This document shows positions 1 through 6,940 of a stretch of 12,194 bases of DNA, one piece after another (the first letter of the stretch is position 1; the number at the start of each line of letters is the position of its first letter). The stretch covers positions 1-12,194 of the forward strand of contig JAAAOR010000112.1 in assembly GCA_009908735.1 (NCBI GenBank), read 5' to 3'. The notes under the pieces were generated by a model that saw nothing but the letters and a program-made list of their open reading frames with translations, was not told where the DNA came from and did not search any database. The stretch comes from Spirochaetota bacterium (GTDB lineage Bacteria > Spirochaetota > Spirochaetia > DSM-27196 > PWMO01). The translations under genes and the position numbers were made by a program.

Positions 1-2
1 GG

Positions 3-266
3 GGGTACGCAGCGGGCCCAAAGGGCGCCGCCGGCCCGCCGTTCGATCTCGTGTTCTGCGATCCGCCCTTTCGCTACCCGCACAAGGACAGGTTGCTCGC
101 CACCATTGCGACGGCCGGCGTGCTCGCCCCCGGCGGGCGGCTCGTCATCCACTATCCCAGGGAGGACCGGCTCACAGGCGAGGTCGAAGGGCTGACCCTC
201 GTCGACGAGCGCGCCTACGGCCGGTCCATCGTTCACATGTATGAGCCCGAACCAACAGGCTCGTAG
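3..266 (+). CDS. rsmD: 16S rRNA (guanine966-N2)-methyltransferase RsmD, C-terminal part (5' end outside window)
   Basis: The reading frame is open from the window edge, so this is the last ~87 codons of a longer gene; the GTG at 51 is internal. The protein contains DLVFCDPPF, the catalytic motif IV (DPPF/Y) of N6-adenine/N2-guanine methyltransferases, followed by VLAPGGRLVIHYPRED and a C-terminal YGRSIVHMY segment. In RsmD proteins the same elements appear as DPPF, LxPGGxLVIE and YGRSxVxxY. RsmD methylates G966 of 16S rRNA in the 30S subunit using S-adenosylmethionine. The missing N-terminal part should hold the SAM-binding Rossmann motifs. The gene converges with the sugar-binding lipoprotein gene, with only 18 bp between the stops and no clear hairpin there. 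A related rRNA/DNA methyltransferase is the alternative, but the motif order and C-terminus fit RsmD. Confidence 0.82.
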   Translation, partial: GYAAGPKGAAGPPFDLVFCDPPFRYPHKDRLLATIATAGVLAPGGRLVIHYPREDRLTGEVEGLTLVDERAYGRSIVHMYEPEPTGS

Positions 267-284
267 ATACCAGGGAGCCGCGGA

Positions 285-1640
285 CTATCGCTCCTCTTCA
301 GGCCAGGCCTGATCGATGTTCCCGAGGACCGTCTCGAGATCCGATCCGCCGACCCAGTTGGTCATCTGGTTCCAGAATGCACCGGTGCCAACCTGCCCCG
401 GCATCATGTCCGATCCGTCGAACCGGAAGGTATCCGCCTCCTGCAGAATCTCGGCGTAGCGCCGATTCGCCTCGGTGGGGTACCAGTCGAGCTGCGCGTC
501 CTTGTGGGGCGCGACAACACCGCCGGACTGCACCCATGCCTTGATGGACTCTCCGGTAGCAAGGTAGCGCATGACTGCGCGCACTTCGGGGCGATCCTCG
601 AACGCGGCCATGATGTCGCCGGCACCGAGGACGGGCTTGCCCTCCTCCTCGTCGATGGGCGGGAGATAGAAGAAGTTCACGTCGTCGCCAACCTCCGCGT
701 CCTCCGGAAAGAAGTCGGTGATGAAACTTGCCTGGCGATGCATCCATGCCTGAGGCGGGTCGCGGAACAGGGGGTCCACCGCATCACCAAAGGGCACGGT
801 CAGGATGGACTGCGTCCCGCCGAGGACGAAGTCCTCGTTGAACCAGATCTCACCCATGATGTTCGCCGCACGTTTGACCTCTTCGGAGTCAAAGGGAAGA
901 TCGCCCTCCACCCAGGCATCGTATTGCTCAGGGGTGACCGTGCGGAGCATAATGTCTTCCATCCAGTCCGTGGCCACCCATCCGGTCGCGCCGGAGCTTT
1001 CGATACCGATCGACCACGGCGGTGTGCCGTCGTCAGCCATGGTTTGCGAAAGCTCCATCATATCGTCCCAGGTTTCGGGAACCTCGTAGCCGGCTTCACT
1101 GAACTCCGGCTGGGGATACCACACGAGACTCTTTACATTCGCCCGGTACCAGAGGCCGGCCATAATGCCGTCCATGGTGGCAATCTCGAGCCAGCTGTCG
1201 TCGTAATGCTCCTCGAGGAATGAGCGATCGAACCAGTCGTTGAGGTCCTGAATATGGCCGCGCCGCACCATGTCCTCGAGAAGACCCGGCTGCGCAAACG
1301 ATGCGATGTCGGGCGGGTCGCCGCCTTCAACACGGACACTGATGAGGGATTCGAAGTCGCCCGAACCGGTGTACTCGACCTCGATACCGGTCTGATCCTC
1401 TAACGCCGACATGCTCTCGATGAAGTAGTCGGAGCCCGGCTCCACGAACGCGCCGAAGATCGTCACGGTGGTGCCCGAAAGATCCTCGCCCTGTGTCCAG
1501 GGGTTGTCGGTGTAGGATGCCTGGGCCCCGCCGGCGCCTTCCTCGGCCGCCTGTTGACCCTCCTGCTGCTGTCCGCCCTGCCCGCACCCGAAGGTCACGA
1601 GCGATGCGATCACTACCACTGCAACCAGTAGTCTGTTCAT
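285..1640 (-). CDS. Carbohydrate ABC transporter substrate-binding lipoprotein (family 1, AglE-like)
   Basis: 451 residues. The N-terminus has a hydrophobic signal peptide ending in VTFGC, so lipidation at Cys19 is predicted. The -3 to -1 residues T-F-G are a relaxed lipobox of the kind tolerated in spirochaetes. A Gln/Gly/Glu-rich linker leads into the family 1 solute-binding fold: GTTVTIFGAF near 56, GIEVEYTGSGDFESLISVR near 86-104 and GGDPPDIASFAQPG near 106-119. This wording resembles alpha-glucoside/trehalose-type binding proteins (AglE), so an oligosaccharide ligand is likely but unproven. The protein would be tethered outside the inner membrane and deliver sugar to MalF/G-type permeases. 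The start is set by TAAGGAGG eight bases upstream of ATG. It lies 12 bp after the LacI regulator and is very likely cotranscribed with it. No permease genes follow: the next gene is convergent rsmD. Confidence 0.9.
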   Translation of the reverse strand: MNRLLVAVVVIASLVTFGCGQGGQQQEGQQAAEEGAGGAQASYTDNPWTQGEDLSGTTVTIFGAFVEPGSDYFIESMSALEDQTGIEVEYTGSGDFESLISVRVEGGDPPDIASFAQPGLLEDMVRRGHIQDLNDWFDRSFLEEHYDDSWLEIATMDGIMAGLWYRANVKSLVWYPQPEFSEAGYEVPETWDDMMELSQTMADDGTPPWSIGIESSGATGWVATDWMEDIMLRTVTPEQYDAWVEGDLPFDSEEVKRAANIMGEIWFNEDFVLGGTQSILTVPFGDAVDPLFRDPPQAWMHRQASFITDFFPEDAEVGDDVNFFYLPPIDEEEGKPVLGAGDIMAAFEDRPEVRAVMRYLATGESIKAWVQSGGVVAPHKDAQLDWYPTEANRRYAEILQEADTFRFDGSDMMPGQVGTGAFWNQMTNWVGGSDLETVLGNIDQAWPEEER

Positions 1641-1652
1641 GATAACGCCTCC

Positions 1653-2732
1653 TTACGTTTTGTCACTATCGAAGGACGCCGTAGCGCCTCCGTCTTTCTT
1701 GCCGTTGAGCGCCGGAGCCGTGCTCCGACACACGAGCCATGGTTCCAATAAATGATGAAGCGCCGGCTCGGGGGCCGCCCCACCGAGAAGCTCGACGAGG
1801 CGGCGACATGCCGACCTCACGAGTTGCTCCTGCGGCTGGTGGACTGTTGTGAGCGGGGGATCATTGAGCCCGGCCATGCGTATGTCGTCGTAGCCGACGA
1901 GCGGAATGTCCTCAGGTACCCGCACGCCGAGCTCGCGTAGGGCGGCCAGCACGCCGAGCGCGGTGATGTCGGCCTGGGCGAAAATGCCGTCCGCCGCCTC
2001 AATGGATGCGCGGTTTTCGAAGATGGTCCGGTACCCCGCCTCGAAGGTTGCGTCGGCCGAGAAGATAAGATGCTCATGAACCGGCAGCTTTCGCTCCCGG
2101 TGAGCGCGTCGGTAGCCCTCGGTACGCTCTTTGAACTGACGCTCTCGTTCGGTGAGGCAGAGAATCCGACGGCATCCGGAATCGATGAGGTGTTCCGCAG
2201 CGAGTCGGCCGCCGAGGACATGATCGACGTATACGTAGTTGGTAGCCGCGTAGTCGACACCCTCCGGCAGGAAGTGCAGCAGCACATAGGGAAGACCTGC
2301 GGCCATCACCGCCTCGAAATCACCTGGCTCGAAATGAGGCTGTATGAGCAGTAGCCCGTCTACTTTGCCCTGCCGAAGAAGCCGGCGAATGTTGCTCTCC
2401 CCGCTGTAGTAGTTGCGGTTGAAGGATATCAGCGTGTCGAGGGCGGCTTCTTCCAGCACCGAGCGCACATTACGCAAGAGCATGCCTGCAAACGCGAAGT
2501 TGTCGGGGTTATCGAGTGACTCCGGGAAGATTAGGCCTATGGTACTGTTTCGCCTCGTCGCAAGGCTCTTTGCGCTCATGTTGAAGTCGAACCCATATCG
2601 GTGCGCCAGCTCTTTGATTTGCTCTCGTGTTTCCGCAGAGATAACTGGGTTGTCGTTGAGGCTGCGGGACACCGTGGAAAGGCTCGTCCCCGCCATACGC
2701 GCAAGGTCTTTCATAGTGATGCGCTCACCCAT
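1653..2732 (-). CDS. LacI-family transcriptional regulator
   Basis: 359 residues, full length for the family. Residues 6-26 are the N-terminal helix-turn-helix (MKDLARMAGTSLSTVSRSLN). Residues 51-61 form the hinge helix (MSAKSLATRR), whose leucine normally inserts at the centre of the operator. The rest is a periplasmic-binding-protein-like effector domain, with VDHVLGGRLAAEHLIDSGCRRI, a DGIFAQADITALGVL segment and the typical PLVGYDDIRMA and PPLTTVHQP blocks near the end. It probably binds a sugar and represses the operon it heads. ATG at 2732 follows AAAGGTG with six bases between. It is co-oriented with the binding-protein gene (12 bp gap), so sugar control of that gene plus autoregulation is the simplest reading. 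Two palindromes matching LacI-family operators lie upstream, at 2802-2815 and 2956-2969. The specific inducer cannot be read from sequence. Confidence 0.93.
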   Translation of the reverse strand: MGERITMKDLARMAGTSLSTVSRSLNDNPVISAETREQIKELAHRYGFDFNMSAKSLATRRNSTIGLIFPESLDNPDNFAFAGMLLRNVRSVLEEAALDTLISFNRNYYSGESNIRRLLRQGKVDGLLLIQPHFEPGDFEAVMAAGLPYVLLHFLPEGVDYAATNYVYVDHVLGGRLAAEHLIDSGCRRILCLTERERQFKERTEGYRRAHRERKLPVHEHLIFSADATFEAGYRTIFENRASIEAADGIFAQADITALGVLAALRELGVRVPEDIPLVGYDDIRMAGLNDPPLTTVHQPQEQLVRSACRRLVELLGGAAPEPALHHLLEPWLVCRSTAPALNGKKDGGATASFDSDKT

Positions 2733-2801
2733 GGCTCACACCTTTGCGGCCGGCGGGCGTTCGCGCCGCACCTCCGCCGTCTTCATAGGCCAAAAACAGT
2801 T

Positions 2802-2815
2802 TGCAAGGGCTTGCA
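2802..2815. promoter_or_regulatory. Putative LacI-family operator O1
   Basis: TGCAAGGGCTTGCA is two perfect 6-bp inverted arms (TGCAAG/CTTGCA) around GG. It matches the ideal LacI-family palindrome TGCAAGCGCTTGCA at 13 of 14 positions; only the central C of CG is changed to G. It lies 70-83 bp upstream of the lacI start codon, a normal place for autorepression. That this regulator binds it is inference. Confidence 0.6.
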
Positions 2816-2955
2816 CATTCTCCGATAGACGAAAAGTTTGACGAATGGGTCCGGAAATTACGATCGATTGGTTTATAATATTCTAATATGTAGATATTTA
2901 TATGCTTCTTGCGCAAAGACTCCGGAATCCGGTTACCCCAAACTACAGCTCGTTG

Positions 2956-2969
2956 CGCAAGCGATTGCA
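2956..2969. promoter_or_regulatory. Putative LacI-family operator O2
   Basis: CGCAAGCGATTGCA matches the ideal palindrome TGCAAGCGCTTGCA at 12 of 14 positions and keeps the central CG. Its centre is 154 bp from that of O1, compatible with a looping pair. It is also about 110 bp upstream of the hisZ start. It overlaps one TTGCGCAA octamer, so it may have another explanation. Confidence 0.45.
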
Positions 2970-3013
2970 TTAAGTAAAGGTTACACCCGGAGGGCCACGT
3001 GGTCAAGGCCCAG

Positions 3014-3043
3014 TTCCCAAACCGACGCGATCTTTGCTATCGT
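3014..3043 (+). promoter_or_regulatory. Probable sigma-70 promoter for hisZGB
   Basis: TTCCCA (3014-3019), an 18-bp spacer, then an extended -10, TGC-TATCGT (3035-3043). Transcription would start near 3050, upstream of the AGAGGAG ribosome binding site and the GTG at 3079. This also argues against the upstream in-frame TTG at 3034, which would lie before the transcription start. The -35 and -10 each match consensus at four of six positions, so this is a moderate call. Confidence 0.4.
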
Positions 3044-3078
3044 ACGGCTTGCTAACCGGCCATGCAGAGGAGCATCAA

Positions 3079-4182
3079 GTGACGGCACAGTACAAACGCG
3101 CGCTGCAGGTCCCTCAGGGAACCGAGGCGTTTTATCTCGAAGAAGCATATCGTCACCGTCGCCTCTCGGCGGCGATCGAGGAGCGATTTCTGTTGTGGGG
3201 ATACCTCCCCGTCCAGACGCCCTCCTTCGACTTTTACGACGTTTACACGCCACTCCTGCGCGAGGAGGATGCGAGAAGCATATATCGCCTCATCGATCGC
3301 GAAGGTGACCTGCTCATGCTTCGCTCCGATATCACCCTTTTTCTTGCGAAGCAGATGGCCTTGATCCTGCGCCCCGAAGACCTGCCCTCACGCGTTTTCT
3401 ACGCCGACAGCATTCTCCGCCACCAGGCGGCCGAAGACATCTCCAAGAACGAATTCTTCCAGATTGGGGCGGAGCTCATCGGGAAACCGGGCGTGGAGGC
3501 GGACGCCGAGATCCTCCTCATGCTCTTTGACGCGCTCGAGCGCATTGGGCTTCGTGACTTCTTCGTCCATCTCGGGTGCCGGTCTCTCTTTGACGCCGCT
3601 TTCGCGGGCGCAACTGAGGAAACTTGCCGTCAGGCCCGCCGTGGCGTGCGCCTGCGGGACTGGCAGGCCGTCCGCAGCACCCTCGAAGCCCTCGACCGAG
3701 ACGGAGCTGAAATCGACGCTCTTCTCGAGCTCTATGCGTTTATCGGGGACTTTTCGCAGCTGGAGGAACTCCTCGGCCGCATCTCGCAGGACCTCAACGA
3801 GGCCGAGCGTGCGGCGATAGCAGAAACGCGAGCGCTCTATTTGCTTCTCGACGAGCTCGAAGGGGCGTCCCGGTTGAGGCTCGATTTTTCGGAGATCGGA
3901 AATCAGCCCTATCACAGCGGCGTGGCGTTTCAAGTCTACATGGACGGTCTCGACAGCGCGGTGGCCGCGGGAGGGCGCTATGACGGTCTGCTCTCGGTAT
4001 TTGGCCTCGCTGCACCGTCGGTGGGCTTTTCACTGATGTTGCGCAAGATTCACGATCACCTCGAGGTCGATGACGAGCTCTTCTCGCCCCCGGAGGCAGA
4101 GCCGGCGCCGGGGGATGACTTCGCGGCGCGGGTACGCGCAGCCCGCTCGATGCGTAAAGACGGAAGGACGGCAGTACTATGA
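3079..4182 (+). CDS. hisZ: ATP phosphoribosyltransferase regulatory subunit HisZ
   Basis: 367 residues from GTG 3079, chosen because AGAGGAG (3066-3072) sits six bases upstream. An in-frame TTG at 3034 has no ribosome binding site. The protein is a histidyl-tRNA synthetase catalytic-domain homolog: class II motif 1 region in residues 30-55, motif 2 region LRSDITLFLAKQMA then SRVFYADSILRHQ (about 81-115), and the HisRS-like GGRYDGL at 298-304. It has no C-terminal anticodon-binding domain, as is usual for HisZ. HisZ does not charge tRNA; with short HisG it forms the hetero-octameric ATP phosphoribosyltransferase that starts histidine synthesis, and it carries histidine feedback control. The stop overlaps the hisG start (ATGA), so the two subunits are translationally coupled. 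A degenerate HisRS is the alternative, but the adjacent short HisG decides it. Confidence 0.93.
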   Translation: MTAQYKRALQVPQGTEAFYLEEAYRHRRLSAAIEERFLLWGYLPVQTPSFDFYDVYTPLLREEDARSIYRLIDREGDLLMLRSDITLFLAKQMALILRPEDLPSRVFYADSILRHQAAEDISKNEFFQIGAELIGKPGVEADAEILLMLFDALERIGLRDFFVHLGCRSLFDAAFAGATEETCRQARRGVRLRDWQAVRSTLEALDRDGAEIDALLELYAFIGDFSQLEELLGRISQDLNEAERAAIAETRALYLLLDELEGASRLRLDFSEIGNQPYHSGVAFQVYMDGLDSAVAAGGRYDGLLSVFGLAAPSVGFSLMLRKIHDHLEVDDELFSPPEAEPAPGDDFAARVRAARSMRKDGRTAVL

Positions 4183-4817
4183 AGGGGGCCTCTGAGACAC
4201 CGCTGACCCTCGCCCTTCCCAAGGGAAGGCTGTTCGATCAGACACAGGAGCATTTTGCCCGACGCGGGATTTATTTCGAGGTTGAAAAGCGCAAACTCGT
4301 CGCCTACGATACCGGCGGGCTACTCAAGATCATTCTCGTGAAAAACAGCGACTTGCCTGTGTACGTGAATCATGGGATTGCCGGGCTCGGGATATGCGGC
4401 GCTGATGTCATATACGAGTCGGGGCAGTCTTTCTTCACGCTCCACGAGTTCGATTACGGCTCGACAACGATGAGCCTCGCCACGCGACGAGATTACGACC
4501 CCGAGGAGGACCGTGGTCACATGACCGTTGCGACCAAGTTTACCCGCTACGCGCGCGACTACTTCCACCGCCGGGGGATACCGGTTGAGATCATCAAGCT
4601 CAACGGATCGGTAGAGCTCGCGCCCGTGCTCGGGCTCGCGCCTTATATCGTCGACCTCGTGGAGACAGGGTCAACTCTGCACGCAAACGATCTCGTCGTA
4701 CGCGAGGAGCTCGAGCGCATAAACGTACACCTCATCGCAAATCCGGCATATTTCAAGTTCCACTATCGCCGCGTGAACGATTTTCTCAAGCGGCTGCGCA
4801 GCGAACCCGAGGAGTAG
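4179..4817 (+). CDS. hisG: ATP phosphoribosyltransferase catalytic subunit, short form
   Basis: 212 residues, the length of short HisG, which lacks the C-terminal histidine-binding ACT-like domain and needs HisZ. It catalyses ATP + PRPP to 1-(5-phosphoribosyl)-ATP + PPi, step one of histidine synthesis, in the cytoplasm. Visible motifs are LALPKGRLF at 11-19, GLGICGADVIYE at 69-80, LNGSVELAPVLGLA at 141-154 and the PRPP-binding loop VDLVETGSTLHANDL at about 158-172. The ATG overlaps the hisZ stop; GGAAGGA lies about ten bases upstream inside hisZ. hisB follows after three bases. No truncation or frameshift is seen. Confidence 0.96.
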   Translation: MKGASETPLTLALPKGRLFDQTQEHFARRGIYFEVEKRKLVAYDTGGLLKIILVKNSDLPVYVNHGIAGLGICGADVIYESGQSFFTLHEFDYGSTTMSLATRRDYDPEEDRGHMTVATKFTRYARDYFHRRGIPVEIIKLNGSVELAPVLGLAPYIVDLVETGSTLHANDLVVREELERINVHLIANPAYFKFHYRRVNDFLKRLRSEPEE

Positions 4818-4820
4818 CGT

Positions 4821-5408
4821 ATGGCAACACGACATGCGGAGGTAACCCGCGAGACCAAGGAGACCCGTATAACGGTGAGCCTCACCCTCGACACCCGCGA
4901 GGAAATCGAGATCGACACGGGGGTCGCGTTCTTCGACCATATGTTGCACGCCATGTCCTTCCACGGCGGCTTCAAGCTTGTGGTAAAGGCCGCCGGCGAC
5001 ACCGATGTTGACCCACATCACGTCGTGGAAGATGTCGGTCTGGTGATTGGTGACTGTTTCTCCCGAATTCTCTCCGAGTCGACAAATCTCGTCAGGTTCG
5101 GCCACGGGATCGTGCCGATGGACGATGCCCTCTCCGAGGCCGTAGTGGATGCCGGTGGGCGCCCGTACCTGGTGTACGACGCCGAGTATCCCCAGCCCTA
5201 CTCCGGGGGCTTCCAGATGGCGCTGTTCAGCGAGTTCTTCTGGGCGCTCTCAGTGCGCGCGCGCTGCAACCTCCATCTGCTGTGCCGCTACGGCAACAAC
5301 AGTCACCACATGGTGGAAGCACTCTTCAAGGCTCTCGGGTTAGCCCTCGGTCGCAGCTTCAGGGAGCGCTCGGATGGGGCGGGCATGTCGACGAAGGGCG
5401 TTGTTTGA
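4821..5408 (+). CDS. hisB: Imidazoleglycerol-phosphate dehydratase
   Basis: 195 residues, the normal size of a single-domain IGPD without the N-terminal histidinol-phosphatase found in enterobacterial HisB. It dehydrates imidazole glycerol phosphate to imidazole acetol phosphate using two Mn ions. The metal-binding and catalytic segments are all present: FFDHMLHAMSFHGGF at 37-51, DPHHVVEDVG at 64-73, MDDALSEAVVDAGGRP at 100-115 and NNSHHMVEALFKALG at 159-173, ending in the usual STKGV. A GGAG six bases before ATG lies within the end of hisG. It is third in the hisZGB operon. The -35 of a downstream promoter overlaps its stop codon. Confidence 0.97.
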   Translation: MATRHAEVTRETKETRITVSLTLDTREEIEIDTGVAFFDHMLHAMSFHGGFKLVVKAAGDTDVDPHHVVEDVGLVIGDCFSRILSESTNLVRFGHGIVPMDDALSEAVVDAGGRPYLVYDAEYPQPYSGGFQMALFSEFFWALSVRARCNLHLLCRYGNNSHHMVEALFKALGLALGRSFRERSDGAGMSTKGVV

Positions 5409-5433
5409 TTCTCTTGGTCTGAGAGCATATACT
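5405..5433 (+). promoter_or_regulatory. Probable sigma-70 promoter for the TPR gene pair
   Basis: TTGATT (5405-5410), an exact 17-bp spacer and TATACT (5428-5433). The -35 overlaps the hisB stop codon. Transcription would begin about 5440-5441, at or within a few bases of the possible start codons TTG 5441 and ATG 5447. That leaves no room for a ribosome binding site, so the transcript may be leaderless. Confidence 0.5.
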
Positions 5434-5440
5434 GGGAAAC

Positions 5441-5785
5441 TTGTCGATGGAAGACGTGAACGCAAAGCTCCCGCCGGCACCGGGTTTTGTTAAAGTCAGC
5501 TCAGATGAACTTCCGCGTTTGTCGCCGGAGAAGCGAAGCGCTCTCATCCGAAGGGGAAATGAGCTTTACAACCAGGGCAAGCTGGCAGATGCCCAGCGCA
5601 TATTCCTGACTGCGCGCTACTCCGACGGGCTCATACGGCTCGGCGAGCAGTATCGAAAGAAGCAAAGGCCCCTCGAAGCCTTTCGAATGTTCTGGCAGGC
5701 CGGCGACACCGCCCGATCAGATGCCATGATCGAGAAGATGGCAGGAGTAGTACGTCACTGGTTACACGAATCGAGTGAGGAATGA
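5441..5785 (+). CDS. Small TPR-like protein of unknown function
   Basis: 114 residues from TTG 5441, or 112 from ATG 5447; neither has a good ribosome binding site. The N-terminus (to about residue 27) is Pro/acidic and probably disordered. Residues about 34-100 form helical hairpins of TPR type: ALIRRGNELYNQGKLADAQRIF, then DGLIRLGEQYRKKQRPLEAFRMFWQAG. No signal peptide, membrane segment or catalytic motif is visible, so it is probably a cytoplasmic scaffold or adaptor. Its stop overlaps the next TPR gene's first ATG (ATGA), which suggests the two proteins are made together and may work together. It sits 32 bp after hisB but seems to have its own promoter. I do not recognise a named family. 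Confidence 0.75.
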   Translation: MSMEDVNAKLPPAPGFVKVSSDELPRLSPEKRSALIRRGNELYNQGKLADAQRIFLTARYSDGLIRLGEQYRKKQRPLEAFRMFWQAGDTARSDAMIEKMAGVVRHWLHESSEE

Positions 5786-6918
5786 CGGAGCACAACATGA
5801 ACTCCGACGAGGGCACTCCGCGCGAAGAGCCCGGATCCAAGGCCCATATCGCCCGCCTTTCTCAGGAGGGCTATCAACTGCTTCGGGAGAACTATCTCGC
5901 CGACGCAGAGCGAAACTTTCGCGAGATTCTCACCCATGACGAGCTGAACAACTACGCCCTGGTCGGGCTCGGTGACGCAGCTCGCAAACGGAGCGACTGC
6001 CGGGAAGCGGTAAAGCACTACCAGCGATGCCTCGAGCATCATCCTCGAAACAATTACGCGCTCTTCGGACTCGCCGACTGCTACAAGAACATGAAGCAGT
6101 TTCATCGCGCCATAGAGGTGTGGGAACAATATCTCGAGCACGAAGACGAGAACGTGACGGTGCTAACGAGAGTTGCCGACGCGCACCGAAAGGTTCGCAA
6201 TTTCGACCGGTCGAAGGAGCTCTACGATCGCGTTTTATCGATCGAAGAGGACAACGCCTACGCGATTATCGGGCTCGCCCACCTGCACTACGACTTCAAG
6301 GATTACGAGGGTGCGCTGCACTACTGGAACTGGATGTCGCGCCTCAGCGGCCCGCGGGTCGATATCCGTGTTCTGACCTCCATGGGTAACTGCTATCGCA
6401 AGCTCAAGCGCTTCGACACCGCGGCGCAGTACTTCAATCGTGCTCTCGAGCGTGAGCCAAACAACTTTTACGCGCTCTTCGGGCTGGGAGACTGCTACCG
6501 GGGCCTTGGCGACCCGGATACCGCTCTGGCGTACTGGAATCGAATTCTTGCACGAGATCCGAAGAACAAAGTGATTTTGACACGTGCCGGCGACGCCTAC
6601 CGCTCCATCGGGCACCCCGACACCGCGCGGCAGTACTACGAGCAGGCGCTGGACATCGAGTTCGACGCCTACGCCGTGCTCGGTCTCGCGCTACTCTACA
6701 TGGACACCGGAGACTACGCGAGGGCGATAGAGTCTCTCGAGGCCGTTGTACAGTCCGCCCCGAGGAATGCACGGGTATACGAAACCCTCGCCGAGTGTTA
6801 CCTGAAAGTGGGACGACGCTCCGACGCCGTTAAGCTTCTTGAAAGCTTCCCGAGCCAAGGGAAGCGCAATCGGCGAATCGCCGAGAACCTCGAGCGCATC
6901 CGCGGCGACCGAACCTGA
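5782..6918 (+). CDS. Tetratricopeptide repeat protein (about ten TPRs)
   Basis: 378 residues, nearly all TPR. Ten 34-residue repeats can be laid out from about residue 24: 24-56, 57-90, 91-124, 125-158, 159-194, then five more to about 365. Many carry the canonical G/A-x2-Y and A-x3-Y/F pattern, as in ALFGLADCYKNMKQFHRAIE. No signal peptide or membrane helix is present, so it is likely a cytoplasmic protein-protein interaction scaffold; the partner is unknown. From repeat 4 on, two repeat types alternate: VLTRxxDAxRK and NxYAxxGLxxxY. The first ATG (5782) overlaps the previous stop, but its GTGAGG is too close. ATG 5797 (residue 6) has GGAG with ideal spacing and may be the true start. It ends 42 bp from the convergent alaS, with a GC hairpin between. 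Confidence 0.88.
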   Translation: MTEHNMNSDEGTPREEPGSKAHIARLSQEGYQLLRENYLADAERNFREILTHDELNNYALVGLGDAARKRSDCREAVKHYQRCLEHHPRNNYALFGLADCYKNMKQFHRAIEVWEQYLEHEDENVTVLTRVADAHRKVRNFDRSKELYDRVLSIEEDNAYAIIGLAHLHYDFKDYEGALHYWNWMSRLSGPRVDIRVLTSMGNCYRKLKRFDTAAQYFNRALEREPNNFYALFGLGDCYRGLGDPDTALAYWNRILARDPKNKVILTRAGDAYRSIGHPDTARQYYEQALDIEFDAYAVLGLALLYMDTGDYARAIESLEAVVQSAPRNARVYETLAECYLKVGRRSDAVKLLESFPSQGKRNRRIAENLERIRGDRT

Positions 6919-6940
6919 ACGGGCGAGCGGCGAGTAACGT

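Larger units (their letters stand above)
2733..3078. other. Divergent intergenic control region between lacI (-) and hisZ (+)
   Basis: This 346-bp stretch has no credible gene. It holds two LacI-type operator palindromes, an AT-rich block at about 2855-2905 that contrasts with the GC-rich surroundings, two copies of the self-complementary octamer TTGCGCAA (2909-2916 and 2953-2960), a CCACGTGG palindrome near 2995, and a probable hisZ promoter near 3014-3043. I could not find a convincing -35/-10 pair for lacI on the minus strand. Confidence 0.7.

Noticed and set aside
504..1223. Open frame of 239 codons on the plus strand
   Set aside because: It is a shadow of the sugar-binding lipoprotein gene and has no ribosome binding site or recognisable domain.
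2874..2879. Perfect TATAAT on the plus strand
   Set aside because: No -35 element lies at 15-19 bp upstream; TTGACG at 2838 is 30 bp away. It is probably chance within the AT-rich block.
2733..2900. A promoter for lacI on the minus strand
   Set aside because: I tried TATGAA, TATCGG, TAGAAT, TATTAT and TATAAA as -10 elements; none has an acceptable -35 at proper spacing, so I left it unassigned.
3044..3078. Histidine attenuator or leader peptide before hisZ
   Set aside because: No run of His codons and no terminator/antiterminator hairpin pair with a T-run is visible in the short leader.
2838..3308. Open frame of 156 codons spanning the intergenic region and the hisZ start
   Set aside because: It overlaps hisZ in another frame, runs through the AT-rich control region and gives a low-complexity, non-homologous-looking peptide.
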